NCBI RefSeq assembly: GCF_002927275.1
Contig: NZ_PRKW01000005.1
Location: 310,001 to 374,000, forward strand
Direction of reading: 5' to 3'
Source of the DNA: Arthrobacter pityocampae
GTDB taxonomy: Bacteria; Actinomycetota; Actinomycetes; Actinomycetales; Micrococcaceae
DNA length: 64,000 bases
Position numbers and translations under genes: made by a program. Shown here one piece after another: positions 41,450 to 50,262 of the stretch. The notes beneath the pieces were generated by a model that was not told the origin of the DNA, did not search any database, and saw only the letters and a program-made list of their open reading frames with translations. How positions within the stretch are numbered: position 1 is the first letter of the stretch; each line of letters begins with the position of its first letter.

Positions 41450-42220
41450 GTGAACAGCACCACCGGGCACGGCCGAGGGCGTCGGAGTCGCCTGCCTCGA
41501 ACACTGGCGGGCCTCCTCGTGATCGGACTGCTGGCCGCCACGCTCGCTCTCCTGGGCCCCGGGCTGCTGAGCAGTCTGCGGTCCGCCGGCCCTCCGGTGC
41601 TCGGGGGATCGCCGTGCACTGTCACGACACCCGCGGGGGAGATGGGGCTCACCCGGAGCGAGGCGCAGCAGGCGACGACGGCGGTGGCGCTCACGGCGCG
41701 CGGGATGCCGGCTATGGACACCGCCGGGATCGATGCGGAGGTCCTGCGCCGGCTCGCGGAGGGACCGGCCGACGACGCCGGTCCCGTCCTGGCCTGCCGC
41801 GGCTCCGCGGCCGGTGACCTTCCCGTCCAGGAGCTGACGGCCACCGGCCTGACGCCGCGTGCCGAGGAGGTCCGTGCCGCCATGGCCGAGGTGTTCGGGG
41901 AGCAGAGCCTGGGCGGGTTTGCCCCGGGCGGCGTGGGGCAGGGTCACGGGGCGGAGTCCACGCACTACGACGGCCGGGCCGTCGACGTCTTCTTCCGCCC
42001 CGTGACGGAGGAGAACCGCCGCGCCGGGTGGCTGGTGGCCCACTGGCTCGTCGCCCACGCCGAGGACCTCGATATCCAGTACGTCATCTTCGACGACCGG
42101 TTCTGGAGCGACCACAGCACCCGGGCGCAGTGGGGCGACTACGACGCCCCCGAGCCCGCCAACGAGATCCTCCGCCATCTCGACCACGTGCACGTCGACG
42201 TCCATCGCGGAGGGAGCTGA
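41450..42220 (+). CDS. Secreted or membrane-anchored protein with M15-like metallopeptidase motif
   Basis: 256 residues from GTG 41450; GGGAGG is 12 nt upstream, rather far. An N-terminal membrane helix (TLAGLLVIGLLAATLALLGPGLL) places the rest outside the cell. The C-terminal domain has the zinc-ligand pattern S-x-H-x-x-G-x-A-x-D as ESTHYDGRAVDVFF, and HVH near the end (LDHVHVDV), matching D-Ala-D-Ala-type M15 peptidases. A cell-wall role is inferred. It is about 90 nt downstream of the EamA gene. Confidence 0.78.
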   Translation: MNSTTGHGRGRRSRLPRTLAGLLVIGLLAATLALLGPGLLSSLRSAGPPVLGGSPCTVTTPAGEMGLTRSEAQQATTAVALTARGMPAMDTAGIDAEVLRRLAEGPADDAGPVLACRGSAAGDLPVQELTATGLTPRAEEVRAAMAEVFGEQSLGGFAPGGVGQGHGAESTHYDGRAVDVFFRPVTEENRRAGWLVAHWLVAHAEDLDIQYVIFDDRFWSDHSTRAQWGDYDAPEPANEILRHLDHVHVDVHRGGS

Positions 42221-42353
42221 CCGGGTAGGTGCGGGCCGCCGCGGCGGGCGGGCAGATCCGGGGGAACGCCGCACCGGGTCTGGGCCGTCGCGCCGGGTGC
42301 ACGGCGGGTCCGCACTCTTCAGGCCGTCGCCGGCCCGCCGTACACTGGGGCGC

Positions 42354-43802
42354 ATGACCGGGCAGGATCCGGCCCCGCCGGGGGTCGGTGCGGTTCCCCA
42401 GCACAGTGCGGCACCTCGCGAGGAGGTGGCCGCCCCCTCGCCGCAGGCCGCGTCCCTCCGCAGCCCGGCCGAGCGGCACCGCACCTTCCTCGGCATCCTG
42501 GTGAACACCGGGCTCGCGAACATCACCACCAGCTACCTCTGGTTCGCCCTGACGTTCTGGGCCTACCTGGAGACGCGCAACGTGATCGCCACCGGCGTGA
42601 TCGGCGGCGCGTACATGCTGCTGATCGCGCTCTCCAGCATCAGCTTCGGCACCCTCGTGGACCGCCACCGCAAGCTCGCCGTCATGCGCTTCGCAGCCGG
42701 CGTCACCCTGGTGATGTTCCTGCTGGCGGGCGCCGTGTTCCTCGTGACGCCCGCCGCCACCCTGCTCGATCTGCAGCAGCCGTGGTTCTGGGTCTTCGCC
42801 CTGATCATCCTGATCGGTGCCGTCGTGGAGAACATGCGGAACATCGCGCTGTCCACGACCGTGACCATCCTCATCGAGCCGGACCGGCGAGCCAACGCCA
42901 ACGGGCTGGTCGGCATGGTGCAGGGGCTGATGTTCATCATCACGTCCGTGCTCTCCGGGCTGTCGATCGGGCTCCTCGGGATGGGCTGGACCATCGTCGT
43001 CGCGTTGGTGCTGACGGCGTTCGCCTTCGCGCACCTGCTCACGCTGCGCATGCCCGAAGAGGTGGGCGCGGCCGCCACGGACGCGCAGGGCGGGTTCGAT
43101 CTGCGTGGCTCCATCGCCGCGGTCCTCGCGATCCCGGGATTGTTCGCGCTCATCCTGTTCTCCACGTTCAACAACTTCATGGGCGGTGTCTACATGGCGC
43201 TGATGGACCCCTACGGTCTCGATCTGTTCAGCGTGGAGATGTGGGGCATCTACCTCGCCGTCGGTGCCACGGGGTTCGTCCTGGGCGGCGCCCTGATCGG
43301 GAAGTTCGGCCTCGGCTCCAACCCGCTGCGCACGATGCTCAGCGCGGTGATCGTGATGGGGGTCGTCGGGGCCGTGTTCACCCTCAGGGAATGGGGCTGG
43401 CTGTACGTCCTCGGCATCTGGCTCTACCTGGTCCTGGTCCCGTTCGTCGAGGCCGCCGAGCAGACGGTCATCCAGCGTGTGGTCCCGTTGCCCCGGCAGG
43501 GGCGCGTGTTCGGACTGGCCATGGCGTTCGAGTCCGCGGCGGCACCGGTCACCGCGTTCGTCATCGCGCCGATCGCGCAGGTCTGGATCATCCCGTACGC
43601 GCGATCGGCCGAGGGCGCCGCCCGCCTGGCCCCGCTACTGGGGGAGGGATCCTCCCGCGGTATCGCCCTCGTGTTCCTGGTGGCCGGCATCCTCATCATC
43701 GCGGCCGCCGTCCTGGCCTTCTTCACCCCGGTCTACCGGCGGGTGTCGGGAACCTACGCCCGCGCTGCTGCGGAGGACGCCCCGGCGGCCGCACCACCGT
43801 GA
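42354..43802 (+). CDS. MFS transporter
   Basis: 482 residues from ATG 42354. A Pro/Ala-rich cytosolic N-terminus of about 40 residues precedes 12 membrane helices. MFS features include FGTLVDRHRKLAVMRFAAGVTLVMFLLAGAVF (the D-R-x-x-R-K loop between helices 2 and 3). It resembles macrolide- or enterobactin-exporter-type carriers, but the substrate is unknown. Confidence 0.9.
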   Translation: MTGQDPAPPGVGAVPQHSAAPREEVAAPSPQAASLRSPAERHRTFLGILVNTGLANITTSYLWFALTFWAYLETRNVIATGVIGGAYMLLIALSSISFGTLVDRHRKLAVMRFAAGVTLVMFLLAGAVFLVTPAATLLDLQQPWFWVFALIILIGAVVENMRNIALSTTVTILIEPDRRANANGLVGMVQGLMFIITSVLSGLSIGLLGMGWTIVVALVLTAFAFAHLLTLRMPEEVGAAATDAQGGFDLRGSIAAVLAIPGLFALILFSTFNNFMGGVYMALMDPYGLDLFSVEMWGIYLAVGATGFVLGGALIGKFGLGSNPLRTMLSAVIVMGVVGAVFTLREWGWLYVLGIWLYLVLVPFVEAAEQTVIQRVVPLPRQGRVFGLAMAFESAAAPVTAFVIAPIAQVWIIPYARSAEGAARLAPLLGEGSSRGIALVFLVAGILIIAAAVLAFFTPVYRRVSGTYARAAAEDAPAAAPP

Positions 43803-43834
43803 CCTGACACCCGGCGCGTCATGAACGCGCCGGG

Positions 43835-46078
43835 CTACCGTCCGAAGCTCCGCAACCGCAGCGAGTTCGCGACGACGAGCACGGAACTGGCGGCCATCGC
43901 CGCCCCCGCCAGCATCGGGTTGAGGAGGCCGAGCGCGGCGACGGGGATGCCGACGGCGTTGTAGAAGAAGGCCCAGAACAGGTTCCCCTTGATGGTGCGC
44001 AGCGTCCGGCGGGACAGTTCGATCGCCTGCGCCACCTGCTCCAGGCTGTTGCCCATCACCGTGAGGTCCGCCGCCTCGATGGCGACGTCCGTGCCCGAGC
44101 CCATGGCGATGCCGAGGTCCGCCTGCGCCAGTGCCGCGGCGTCGTTGACGCCGTCCCCCGCCATGGCGACGGTGGCCCCGCCGGCCTGCAGTTCCCGGAC
44201 GGCGTCCACCTTGCCCTCGGGCGAGACCCCGGCGCGCACGTCGGCGGCGTCGATCCCGACGGCGGCGGCCACCTGCAGGGCGACGGCCCGGTTGTCGCCG
44301 GTGAGCAGGACGGGCCGCAGTCCGAGGCGCCGCAGCCGCGCGATCGCTGCAGCCGAGCCGTCCTTGACGGTGTCGGAGAGGGTGATGAGGCCTGCGACGT
44401 CGTCGCCGACGGCCACCCAGATCGCCGTCCGTCCGGCGTCCTCCGCGGCCGTGAACCTGGTCGCCTGCGCCTCGGACGTCCGGATCCCGTGGCGTTCCAG
44501 CCAGTCGGCCCGCCCCACGGTGACGACGACGCCGTCGACCTCCCCGCGTACGCCGCCCCCGGGCGCGCTCGAGAAGGCACGGGTCTCGGGCAGCGGGCCG
44601 CCGGCGTGCCGTGCGACGGCCTGCGCGATGGGGTGCTCGCTCGCGGACTCCACGGCGCCGGCGAGGCGCAGCAGGTCGGGCGCCGGGACGGCGGCGAGCG
44701 CGACGACGTCGACCACGGCCATGGTGCCCGTGGTGACGGTGCCGGTCTTGTCCAGGACGATGGTGTCCACGGTGCGGGTGTCCTCGAGGACCTGGGGGCC
44801 GCGGATGAGGATGCCCAGCTGGGCGCCGCGGCCGGTGCCGGTCAGGAGTGCGGTGGGCGTGGCGAGACCGAGGGCACACGGGCAGGCGATCACCAGCACC
44901 GTCACGGACGCCGTGAAGGCGGCGTCGAGGTCCCCGGTCAGGACCAGCCACAGCACGAACGTCAGGACGGCGATTCCGAGGACCACGGGGACGAAGACCG
45001 CGCTGATGCGGTCGGCGAGCCGCGCGATGCGCGCCTTCCCGCTCTGCGCCTGGCTGACGAGGCGGCCCATCTGGGAGAGCACGGTGTCGGACCCCACGCG
45101 CGTCGCCCGCACCACGAGCCGGCCTGACGTGTTGATCGTCGCCCCCGTGACGGCGTCGCCCGGGCCCACCTCGACGGGGATGCTCTCGCCCGTGAGCAGG
45201 GCGGTGTCCACGGCGCTGTGGCCCTCGGTGACCGTGCCGTCGGTCGCGATCTTCTCCCCCGGGCGGACGACGAACGCGTCCCCGGGGATCAGCGCGTCGG
45301 CGGGCAGGGTGACCTCGGTGCGCTCGCCGTCGACGGTGCGCAGCACGTGGGCCTCCTTCGCGCCGAGGCTCAGGAGGGATTTCAGGGCGTCGCCGGCGCG
45401 CTGCTTCGCGGACGCCTCGAGGAAGCGGCCCAGCAGGAGGAAGGTGACGACGACGGCGGCCACCTCGAAATAGAGGGAGTGCTCCGTCATGTCCATCCCG
45501 GCCATGCCCGCATGCTGCGTCAGGGTGGGGTCCGCGAAGAGCTGCCCGGCCGAGAACAGGAACGCGGCCGTGACGCCGATGGACACGAGCGTGTCCATCG
45601 TGGAGGAGAAGTGGCGGGCGTTGATGACGGCTGCGCGGTGGAACGGCCAGGCAGACCACGTCACCACCGGCAGGGACAGCGCGAAGACCACCCAGCCCCA
45701 GTTCGCGAACTGGAGGGCGGGCACCATGGAGATGAGCAGCACCGGCACGGACAGGACGGCGGCGAGGACCAGGCGCGCGCCGAGGAGCGACGGCGTGTGG
45801 TCGTGCTCGTCGCCGTCCGGGTGGTCGGGGTGCACCACGTGCGCGCCGTAGCCGGTGGCCACGACGGTGTCGATCAGGTCCTGGTCGCTGACGGTGGCCG
45901 GCACGCGGACCACGGCGCTCTCCAGCGGCAGGTTGACGCTCGCCTCGACGCCGTCGAGCTTGCCGAGCTTCCGCTCGACCCGCCCGACGCACGAGGCGCA
46001 CGTCATGCCCTGGATGGAGAGTTCGACGACGCGGTGCTCCTGCTCGACGCCCTGGGCCGGGGCCTGACGGGTGGTCAT
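43835..46078 (-). CDS. copA: Copper-exporting P1B-type ATPase
   Basis: 747 residues from ATG 46078 (an upstream in-frame ATG is out of family and overlaps copZ). The N-terminal metal-binding domain has GMTCASC (Cys27, Cys30). The pump core shows VIACPCALGLATP (the CPC metal motif), VLDKTGTVTTGTM with the phosphorylated Asp, ASEHPIAQA and AMAGDGVNDAAALAQADLGIAMG. The last helices have YNAVGIPVAALG and ANSLRL. It exports Cu(I). It starts one base after the copZ stop. Confidence 0.97.
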   Translation of the reverse strand: MTTRQAPAQGVEQEHRVVELSIQGMTCASCVGRVERKLGKLDGVEASVNLPLESAVVRVPATVSDQDLIDTVVATGYGAHVVHPDHPDGDEHDHTPSLLGARLVLAAVLSVPVLLISMVPALQFANWGWVVFALSLPVVTWSAWPFHRAAVINARHFSSTMDTLVSIGVTAAFLFSAGQLFADPTLTQHAGMAGMDMTEHSLYFEVAAVVVTFLLLGRFLEASAKQRAGDALKSLLSLGAKEAHVLRTVDGERTEVTLPADALIPGDAFVVRPGEKIATDGTVTEGHSAVDTALLTGESIPVEVGPGDAVTGATINTSGRLVVRATRVGSDTVLSQMGRLVSQAQSGKARIARLADRISAVFVPVVLGIAVLTFVLWLVLTGDLDAAFTASVTVLVIACPCALGLATPTALLTGTGRGAQLGILIRGPQVLEDTRTVDTIVLDKTGTVTTGTMAVVDVVALAAVPAPDLLRLAGAVESASEHPIAQAVARHAGGPLPETRAFSSAPGGGVRGEVDGVVVTVGRADWLERHGIRTSEAQATRFTAAEDAGRTAIWVAVGDDVAGLITLSDTVKDGSAAAIARLRRLGLRPVLLTGDNRAVALQVAAAVGIDAADVRAGVSPEGKVDAVRELQAGGATVAMAGDGVNDAAALAQADLGIAMGSGTDVAIEAADLTVMGNSLEQVAQAIELSRRTLRTIKGNLFWAFFYNAVGIPVAALGLLNPMLAGAAMAASSVLVVANSLRLRSFGR

Positions 46079-46079
46079 G

Positions 46080-46304
46080 TCAGGATCCGGCGGGCACCAC
46101 GGTGTAGCCGGCCTCGGCGACGGCGTCGTCGATCGAGGCGGCATCCAGGGGTGCGGAGGAGGAGATGGTGGCGGTGGAGGTGCCGCCGTTGACGAGCTCG
46201 ACGTCGACGGTCTCGACGCCGGGCAGGGCCGACAGTTCGCTCTGTACGGCGCTGACGCAGTGGCCGCAGGTCATGCCGGTGATGTTGACGGTGGTGGTGC
46301 TCAT
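46080..46304 (-). CDS. copZ: Copper chaperone CopZ (HMA domain)
   Basis: 74 residues forming one ferredoxin-like HMA domain with the GMTCGHC copper motif (Cys13, Cys16). It has a GAGGAG ribosome site. It delivers Cu(I) to CopA and sits between csoR and copA in one operon (31-nt gap to csoR, one base to copA). Confidence 0.96.
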   Translation of the reverse strand: MSTTTVNITGMTCGHCVSAVQSELSALPGVETVDVELVNGGTSTATISSSAPLDAASIDDAVAEAGYTVVPAGS

Positions 46305-46335
46305 GGTGTTCTCCTCGGTGGGTGGGTGATCGGTT

Positions 46336-46662
46336 CTAGCGCAGGAGGCGGCCGATGGCCGCGGTGGCTTCCTGGACCTTCTCCTGCACGGCATCGCTGG
46401 TGCCGGAGACCTGGGCGTCCTGGGCGGCCCCGACGACGCAGTGCGAGATGTGCTCCTCGAGCAGCCCCATCGAGACGGCGTGGAGTGCCTTGTTGACGGC
46501 GGCGACCTGCGTGAGGATGTCGATGCAGTACTTGTCCTCCTCGACCATCCGGGCAATGCCGCGCACCTGGCCTTCGATACGCCGCAGCCGTTTGAGGTAG
46601 GCGTCCTTGTCGGCCGTGTAGCCGTACTCCGCGGTGCTCTCCGCATTCGTCCCTGTGGTCAT
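46336..46662 (-). CDS. csoR: Copper-sensing repressor CsoR
   Basis: 108 residues from ATG 46662. The Cu(I) ligands Cys46, His71 and Cys75 have the same spacing as Cys36, His61 and Cys65 in M. tuberculosis CsoR. The helical core YLKRLRRIEGQVRGIARMVEEDKYCIDILTQVAAVNKAL is typical. Copper binding releases the repressor from the palindrome at 46690-46707. It is the first gene of the csoR-copZ-copA operon. Confidence 0.97.
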   Translation of the reverse strand: MTTGTNAESTAEYGYTADKDAYLKRLRRIEGQVRGIARMVEEDKYCIDILTQVAAVNKALHAVSMGLLEEHISHCVVGAAQDAQVSGTSDAVQEKVQEATAAIGRLLR

Positions 46663-46689
46663 GATGTGCCTCCTCGCATACGGTTCACG

Positions 46690-46707
46690 ATACCCTTGGG
46701 GGGTATA
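46690..46707 (-). promoter_or_regulatory. CsoR operator
   Basis: ATACCCTTGGGGGGTAT has the TATACCC...GGGTATA architecture of known CsoR sites. It lies 28 nt before csoR and between csoR and the divergent DUF305 gene, so it could regulate both. Confidence 0.85.
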
Positions 46708-46801
46708 ACTGGCCAAGCCGCTCCGTTATTCCTCGTTGGGGGAACACCCAGCAGGATGCCGTACGTTGGCTAATCGGCATACTTTCGACCCAAGGACGTC
46801 C

Positions 46802-47461
46802 ATGACCCTCTCGCTGTCCGGCTGGCAGAAGCGAGTCCTCCTGATCCTCGCTGCGATCGCCGTCGTCGCGCTGTTCGCCCTCGCCTTCACGGCCGGCCGT
46901 GTCTCTGCCGGCCCGTCCTACCCCGACGCCGGCAGCGCCGATGCGGGGTTCGCCCGGGACATGCAGGTGCACCACAACCAGGCCGTGGAGATGTCCATGA
47001 TCGTGCGGGACAACGTGGAGGACGAGACCCTCCGGTCCATCGCGTACGACATCGCACTGACCCAGCAGCAGCAGGCGGGGCAGATGTACGCGTGGCTCGA
47101 GGAATGGGGGCTTCCGCAGAGCGACGCGCAGCCGCGCATGGAGTGGATGGCGGACTCGGGAGACCACGGCGGCATGGAGATGGGGTCGGCGGCCGATGCC
47201 GGAACCATGCTCAGGCCGGACGGGCTCATGCCCGGCATGGCGACCGAAGCCCAGCTCGACGAACTGCGTGCCGCGCGCGGTGAGGACGCCGAACGGCTGT
47301 ACCTGCAGCTCATGATCACCCATCACGAGGCGGGCGTGGACATGGCCGCAGCGGGCGCCGAGCTCGCGGAGACGGACCAGGTCCGCACGCTGTCCACCAA
47401 GATCCAGTCCGGCCAGCAGGCCGAGATCACCCTCATGCAGACCATGCTCGACGCCCTGTAG
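46802..47461 (+). CDS. DUF305 membrane-anchored protein (copper-linked)
   Basis: 219 residues from ATG 46802. A signal-anchor helix (VLLILAAIAVVALFALAFTAG) is followed by the DUF305 domain with two histidine pairs, QVHHNQAVEMSMIV and ITHHEAGVDMAAAG, and Met-rich stretches. Members are predicted to bind copper or other metals outside the membrane. It is divergent from csoR and 84 nt upstream of the DUF3105 gene. Confidence 0.93.
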   Translation: MTLSLSGWQKRVLLILAAIAVVALFALAFTAGRVSAGPSYPDAGSADAGFARDMQVHHNQAVEMSMIVRDNVEDETLRSIAYDIALTQQQQAGQMYAWLEEWGLPQSDAQPRMEWMADSGDHGGMEMGSAADAGTMLRPDGLMPGMATEAQLDELRAARGEDAERLYLQLMITHHEAGVDMAAAGAELAETDQVRTLSTKIQSGQQAEITLMQTMLDAL

Positions 47462-47544
47462 GGCCGCCCGCCGGTACATTTGATTCCGGCGCTATCCGAA
47501 CCGCGGCGACCGCCGCAGCCACCCCAGCACCGAAGGACACCTCG

Positions 47545-48198
47545 TTGAACAAGAAACGGTCTCAGGAGAACCAGGACCGCCAGGCGCGCCTGGCCGCCAT
47601 TCAAGCCCAGCAGCGGGCAGGTGAACGCAAGCGCAACGCCCTCATCTTCGGTGGGATCGGCGCGGTCATCCTGGCGATCATCATCGCGGTGACCTTGGTC
47701 ATCGTGAATCAGGTACAGGACAACCGGGAGCGCGACGCCCTGGCGTCCCAGCCCATCGAGGGCGTCCAGGAGTACCCCGACGTGACCTTCGATCACGTGG
47801 ACGGTCCGGTGGAGTACGAGCAGTCACCGCCCGTCGGCGGGGACCACAATCCTGTGTGGACCAACTGCGGTGTCTACACCGAGCCCCTCCCGAACGAGAA
47901 CACCGTCCACTCGATGGAGCACGGCGCCGTCTGGATCGCCTACAACCCCGACATCGGTCAGGCCGAGATCGACAAGCTGACCGAGCTGGTGGGCTCGCGC
48001 TCCTACGTGCTCCTCAGCCCCTACCCCGGCCTCGAATCGCCCGTCGCCGCCAGCGCCTGGGGCCTCCAGCTCACGGCCGACTCCGCTGACGACCCCCGCC
48101 TGGTCACCTTCCTCACCAAGTACATCCAGGGCGAGCAGACCCGCGAACCCGGCGCCGCGTGCTCCGGCGGCCTCACGCCCCCAGGCCTCGCCTCCTAG
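47545..48198 (+). CDS. DUF3105 membrane-anchored protein
   Basis: 217 residues from TTG 47545, with GAAGGA 7 nt upstream. One membrane helix (ALIFGGIGAVILAIIIAVTLVIVN) precedes the DUF3105 domain, with SPPVGGDHNPVWTNCGVY, NTVHSMEHGAVWIAYNPD and PGAACSGGLTPPGLAS; its conserved His and Cys residues suggest metal binding. DUF3105 genes commonly sit next to copper or DUF305 genes. Confidence 0.9.
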   Translation: MNKKRSQENQDRQARLAAIQAQQRAGERKRNALIFGGIGAVILAIIIAVTLVIVNQVQDNRERDALASQPIEGVQEYPDVTFDHVDGPVEYEQSPPVGGDHNPVWTNCGVYTEPLPNENTVHSMEHGAVWIAYNPDIGQAEIDKLTELVGSRSYVLLSPYPGLESPVAASAWGLQLTADSADDPRLVTFLTKYIQGEQTREPGAACSGGLTPPGLAS

Positions 48199-48376
48199 CC
48201 ACGCCTCACAGCCCCGCCATCGATGACGGCGCGGCCGGATCCCACAGCGGTCCGGCCGTGCCGTCGTCATACCCCATACCGGCCCGCAAATCCGCCACCT
48301 TCTGAAGCGGACGCTCCGGTACCGTTGGCAGGTGGGCCCGCACCTCGGCGGCCCCAAGGATCGGAAGGTACCCGTC

Positions 48377-49117
48377 GTGACCGACGAGCAGATTCTCGGA
48401 GAACTGGCCCTTCCAGGCAGGCTGCAGGACCTCGTCCTGGACAGCTCGGACATCAACGAATTCCTCGACGCCCTGGCCCGGCTCGCCGCGGACACCCTCT
48501 CCGCGCCGGGCGGGAACGTGATGTGCGGTGTCACCCTCCTGCGCGGCCGGTCCAAGGCGACGGTGGCCAGCAGCAGCGAGCAGGCGACACTCATGGACGA
48601 GGTCCAGTACGCGTTCGACGACGGACCGTGCATCCGGGCGGCCCGGGACGGGCAGGTCTATTCCGTGGACGACTTCCTCCAGGAGCAGCGTTTCGGCGAG
48701 TACACGGCGGCCATCGCCGGGCACGGGATCCGCTCCGCCATCGGCGTGCCGATCCCGCTCGACGGTCTCGCCGCCGCCGGACTGAACCTGTACTCGACGC
48801 AGCCGCACGCCTTCGACGACGACGCCGTCGCCGCGGCCGTGGAGCTCGCCACGGAGGCCTCGAAGTCGCTCCGCATGGCCGTTCGGATCGCCCATCTCAC
48901 CGATACCGGCGAGCACCTGCGGGCTGCGATGAACTCGCGGACCACGATCGATGTGGCCGCGGGCATCATCATGGGCCAGAACCGGTGCAGCCACGAGGCG
49001 GCCATTACCATCCTCAAGGCCGCGTCCAGTGGACGGAACGTGAAGCTCGCGGAGGTGGCAGCCGCGGTGGTCACCTCGATCGGCCAGCAGGTCCCCGAGA
49101 CGCACTTCGTCCCCTGA
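48377..49117 (+). CDS. GAF and ANTAR domain protein (copy 2)
   Basis: 246 residues from GTG 48377, with GGAAGG upstream. It parallels the protein at 22734 over its length: GRLQDLVLDSSDINEFLDAL, DEVQYAFDDGPCIRAARDG and GIRSAIGVPIPLDG (GAF), then SRTTIDVAAGIIMGQNRCSHEAAITILKAASSGRN (ANTAR). The two are paralogues, probably from duplication, and may respond to different ligands through the variable GAF pocket. Output is RNA antitermination. Confidence 0.94.
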   Translation: MTDEQILGELALPGRLQDLVLDSSDINEFLDALARLAADTLSAPGGNVMCGVTLLRGRSKATVASSSEQATLMDEVQYAFDDGPCIRAARDGQVYSVDDFLQEQRFGEYTAAIAGHGIRSAIGVPIPLDGLAAAGLNLYSTQPHAFDDDAVAAAVELATEASKSLRMAVRIAHLTDTGEHLRAAMNSRTTIDVAAGIIMGQNRCSHEAAITILKAASSGRNVKLAEVAAAVVTSIGQQVPETHFVP

Positions 49118-49164
49118 TCCGGCGCGCCGCCGGACACTCGGGAGGCTCCGCCGGGCCGAATGGG

Positions 49165-49214
49165 GAGGTCACCCCGCCCGGGTGACGCGCCGTGGGCCGG
49201 CGGAGCACAGGATG
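49165..49214 (+). promoter_or_regulatory. Shared CACCC-N5-GGGTG promoter module, copy 2 (amidotransferase)
   Basis: GTCACCC-N5-GGGTGAC (49168-49186) is followed after 19 nt by CACAGGATG (49206-49214). The first 29 bases match the copy at 50161 with two differences, and the spacing to the CACAGGATG is identical. It lies 68 nt before the amidotransferase start. Confidence 0.75.
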
Positions 49215-49281
49215 GACACCGGGCGTCGTCGGCATGGCCGTGACGGCGACGAGATCCCGGAACCATCCTCAAGGAGACGAC

Positions 49282-50127
49282 ATGTGTCGGTGGCTAGCGT
49301 ATTCGGGTTCCCCCGTGCTGCTGGAGGACCTCCTCTACAAACCGTCGAACTCCCTCGTCATGCAGAGCAAGCACTCCCGGATGGGAGCCGAGACCACCAA
49401 CGGGGACGGGTTCGGCGTCGGCTGGTACGGCGCCGGGCCGATTCCCGGTGTCTTCCACAGTACGGAGCCGGCCTGGCACGACCGCAACCTGCGCGAGCTC
49501 TCCGGGCATGCCATGGCGAGCCGGATCTTCGCGCATATCCGAGCCACGACCGGCACGGCCGTCCAGCAGACGAACTGCCACCCGTTCCGTCACGGCCGGT
49601 GGCTCTGGATGCACAACGGGGTGCTCACGGACTTCCCGAAGGTGAAGCGAGACCTGGCCCTGGCGGTCGCGCCCGATCTCTTCCCCGAGATCGAGGGGTC
49701 GACGGACTCCGAGCTGTTCTTCCACCTCGCGCTCACCTTCGGGCTCGAACGTGATCCGCAGTCAGCCGTGGCCCAGGCAGTGGGACTGATCGAGGACACC
49801 GGCCGGCGCCACGGCATCGACTACCCCATCCAGATGACGGTCGCCACCACCGACGGCGACACCACCTGGGCCTTCCGCTACTCCAGCGAGGGCAACTCGC
49901 GCTCGCTCTTCCACAGCACCGACATCGCGACGCTTCGTCACCAGTACCCGGACCACCCGCTGCTCCACGGCCTCTCGGACGACACCCGCCTGGTGGTCTC
50001 CGAGCCGCTGGGGGATCTCCGCGGCGCATGGCGTGAAGTGCCCGACGCCACGTGCGTCGTCGTGCACGGAGGCGAGCAGGAGATGTATCCGTTCACACCT
50101 GAGCTCCCGGTCGCCGCAGCCGTCTGA
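49282..50127 (+). CDS. Class II (N-terminal nucleophile) glutamine amidotransferase
   Basis: 281 residues from ATG 49282 with AAGGAG 7 nt upstream. The nucleophile is Cys2, exposed after Met removal (MCRWLAYSG). Other active-site features include ETTNGDGFGVGWYG, RIFAHIRATTGTAVQQTNCHPF and MHNGVLTDFPKV. It resembles YafJ/EgtC-type enzymes, which hydrolyse amides such as gamma-glutamyl compounds. No ergothioneine genes are adjacent, so the substrate is open. It shares its promoter box with DUF6325-2. Confidence 0.93.
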   Translation: MCRWLAYSGSPVLLEDLLYKPSNSLVMQSKHSRMGAETTNGDGFGVGWYGAGPIPGVFHSTEPAWHDRNLRELSGHAMASRIFAHIRATTGTAVQQTNCHPFRHGRWLWMHNGVLTDFPKVKRDLALAVAPDLFPEIEGSTDSELFFHLALTFGLERDPQSAVAQAVGLIEDTGRRHGIDYPIQMTVATTDGDTTWAFRYSSEGNSRSLFHSTDIATLRHQYPDHPLLHGLSDDTRLVVSEPLGDLRGAWREVPDATCVVVHGGEQEMYPFTPELPVAAAV

Positions 50128-50160
50128 GGCTTCCTTCGGGCCGGGCGTGAGGCCCGCCCG

Positions 50161-50210
50161 GAGGTCACCCCGGGCGGGTGACGCGCCGTTCGGAACCTGC
50201 CCACAGGATG
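50161..50210 (+). promoter_or_regulatory. Shared CACCC-N5-GGGTG promoter module, copy 3 (DUF6325-2)
   Basis: GTCACCC-N5-GGGTGAC (50164-50182) is followed after 19 nt by CACAGGATG (50202-50210), identical spacing to copy 2. The core TCACCCCGGGCGGGTG equals copy 1. It is 53 nt before the DUF6325 start. Confidence 0.75.
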
Positions 50211-50262
50211 AGACTGCGGCCCGTCGGACCGCGCATCACAACGAGAGACGGAGGGCGTCAGC

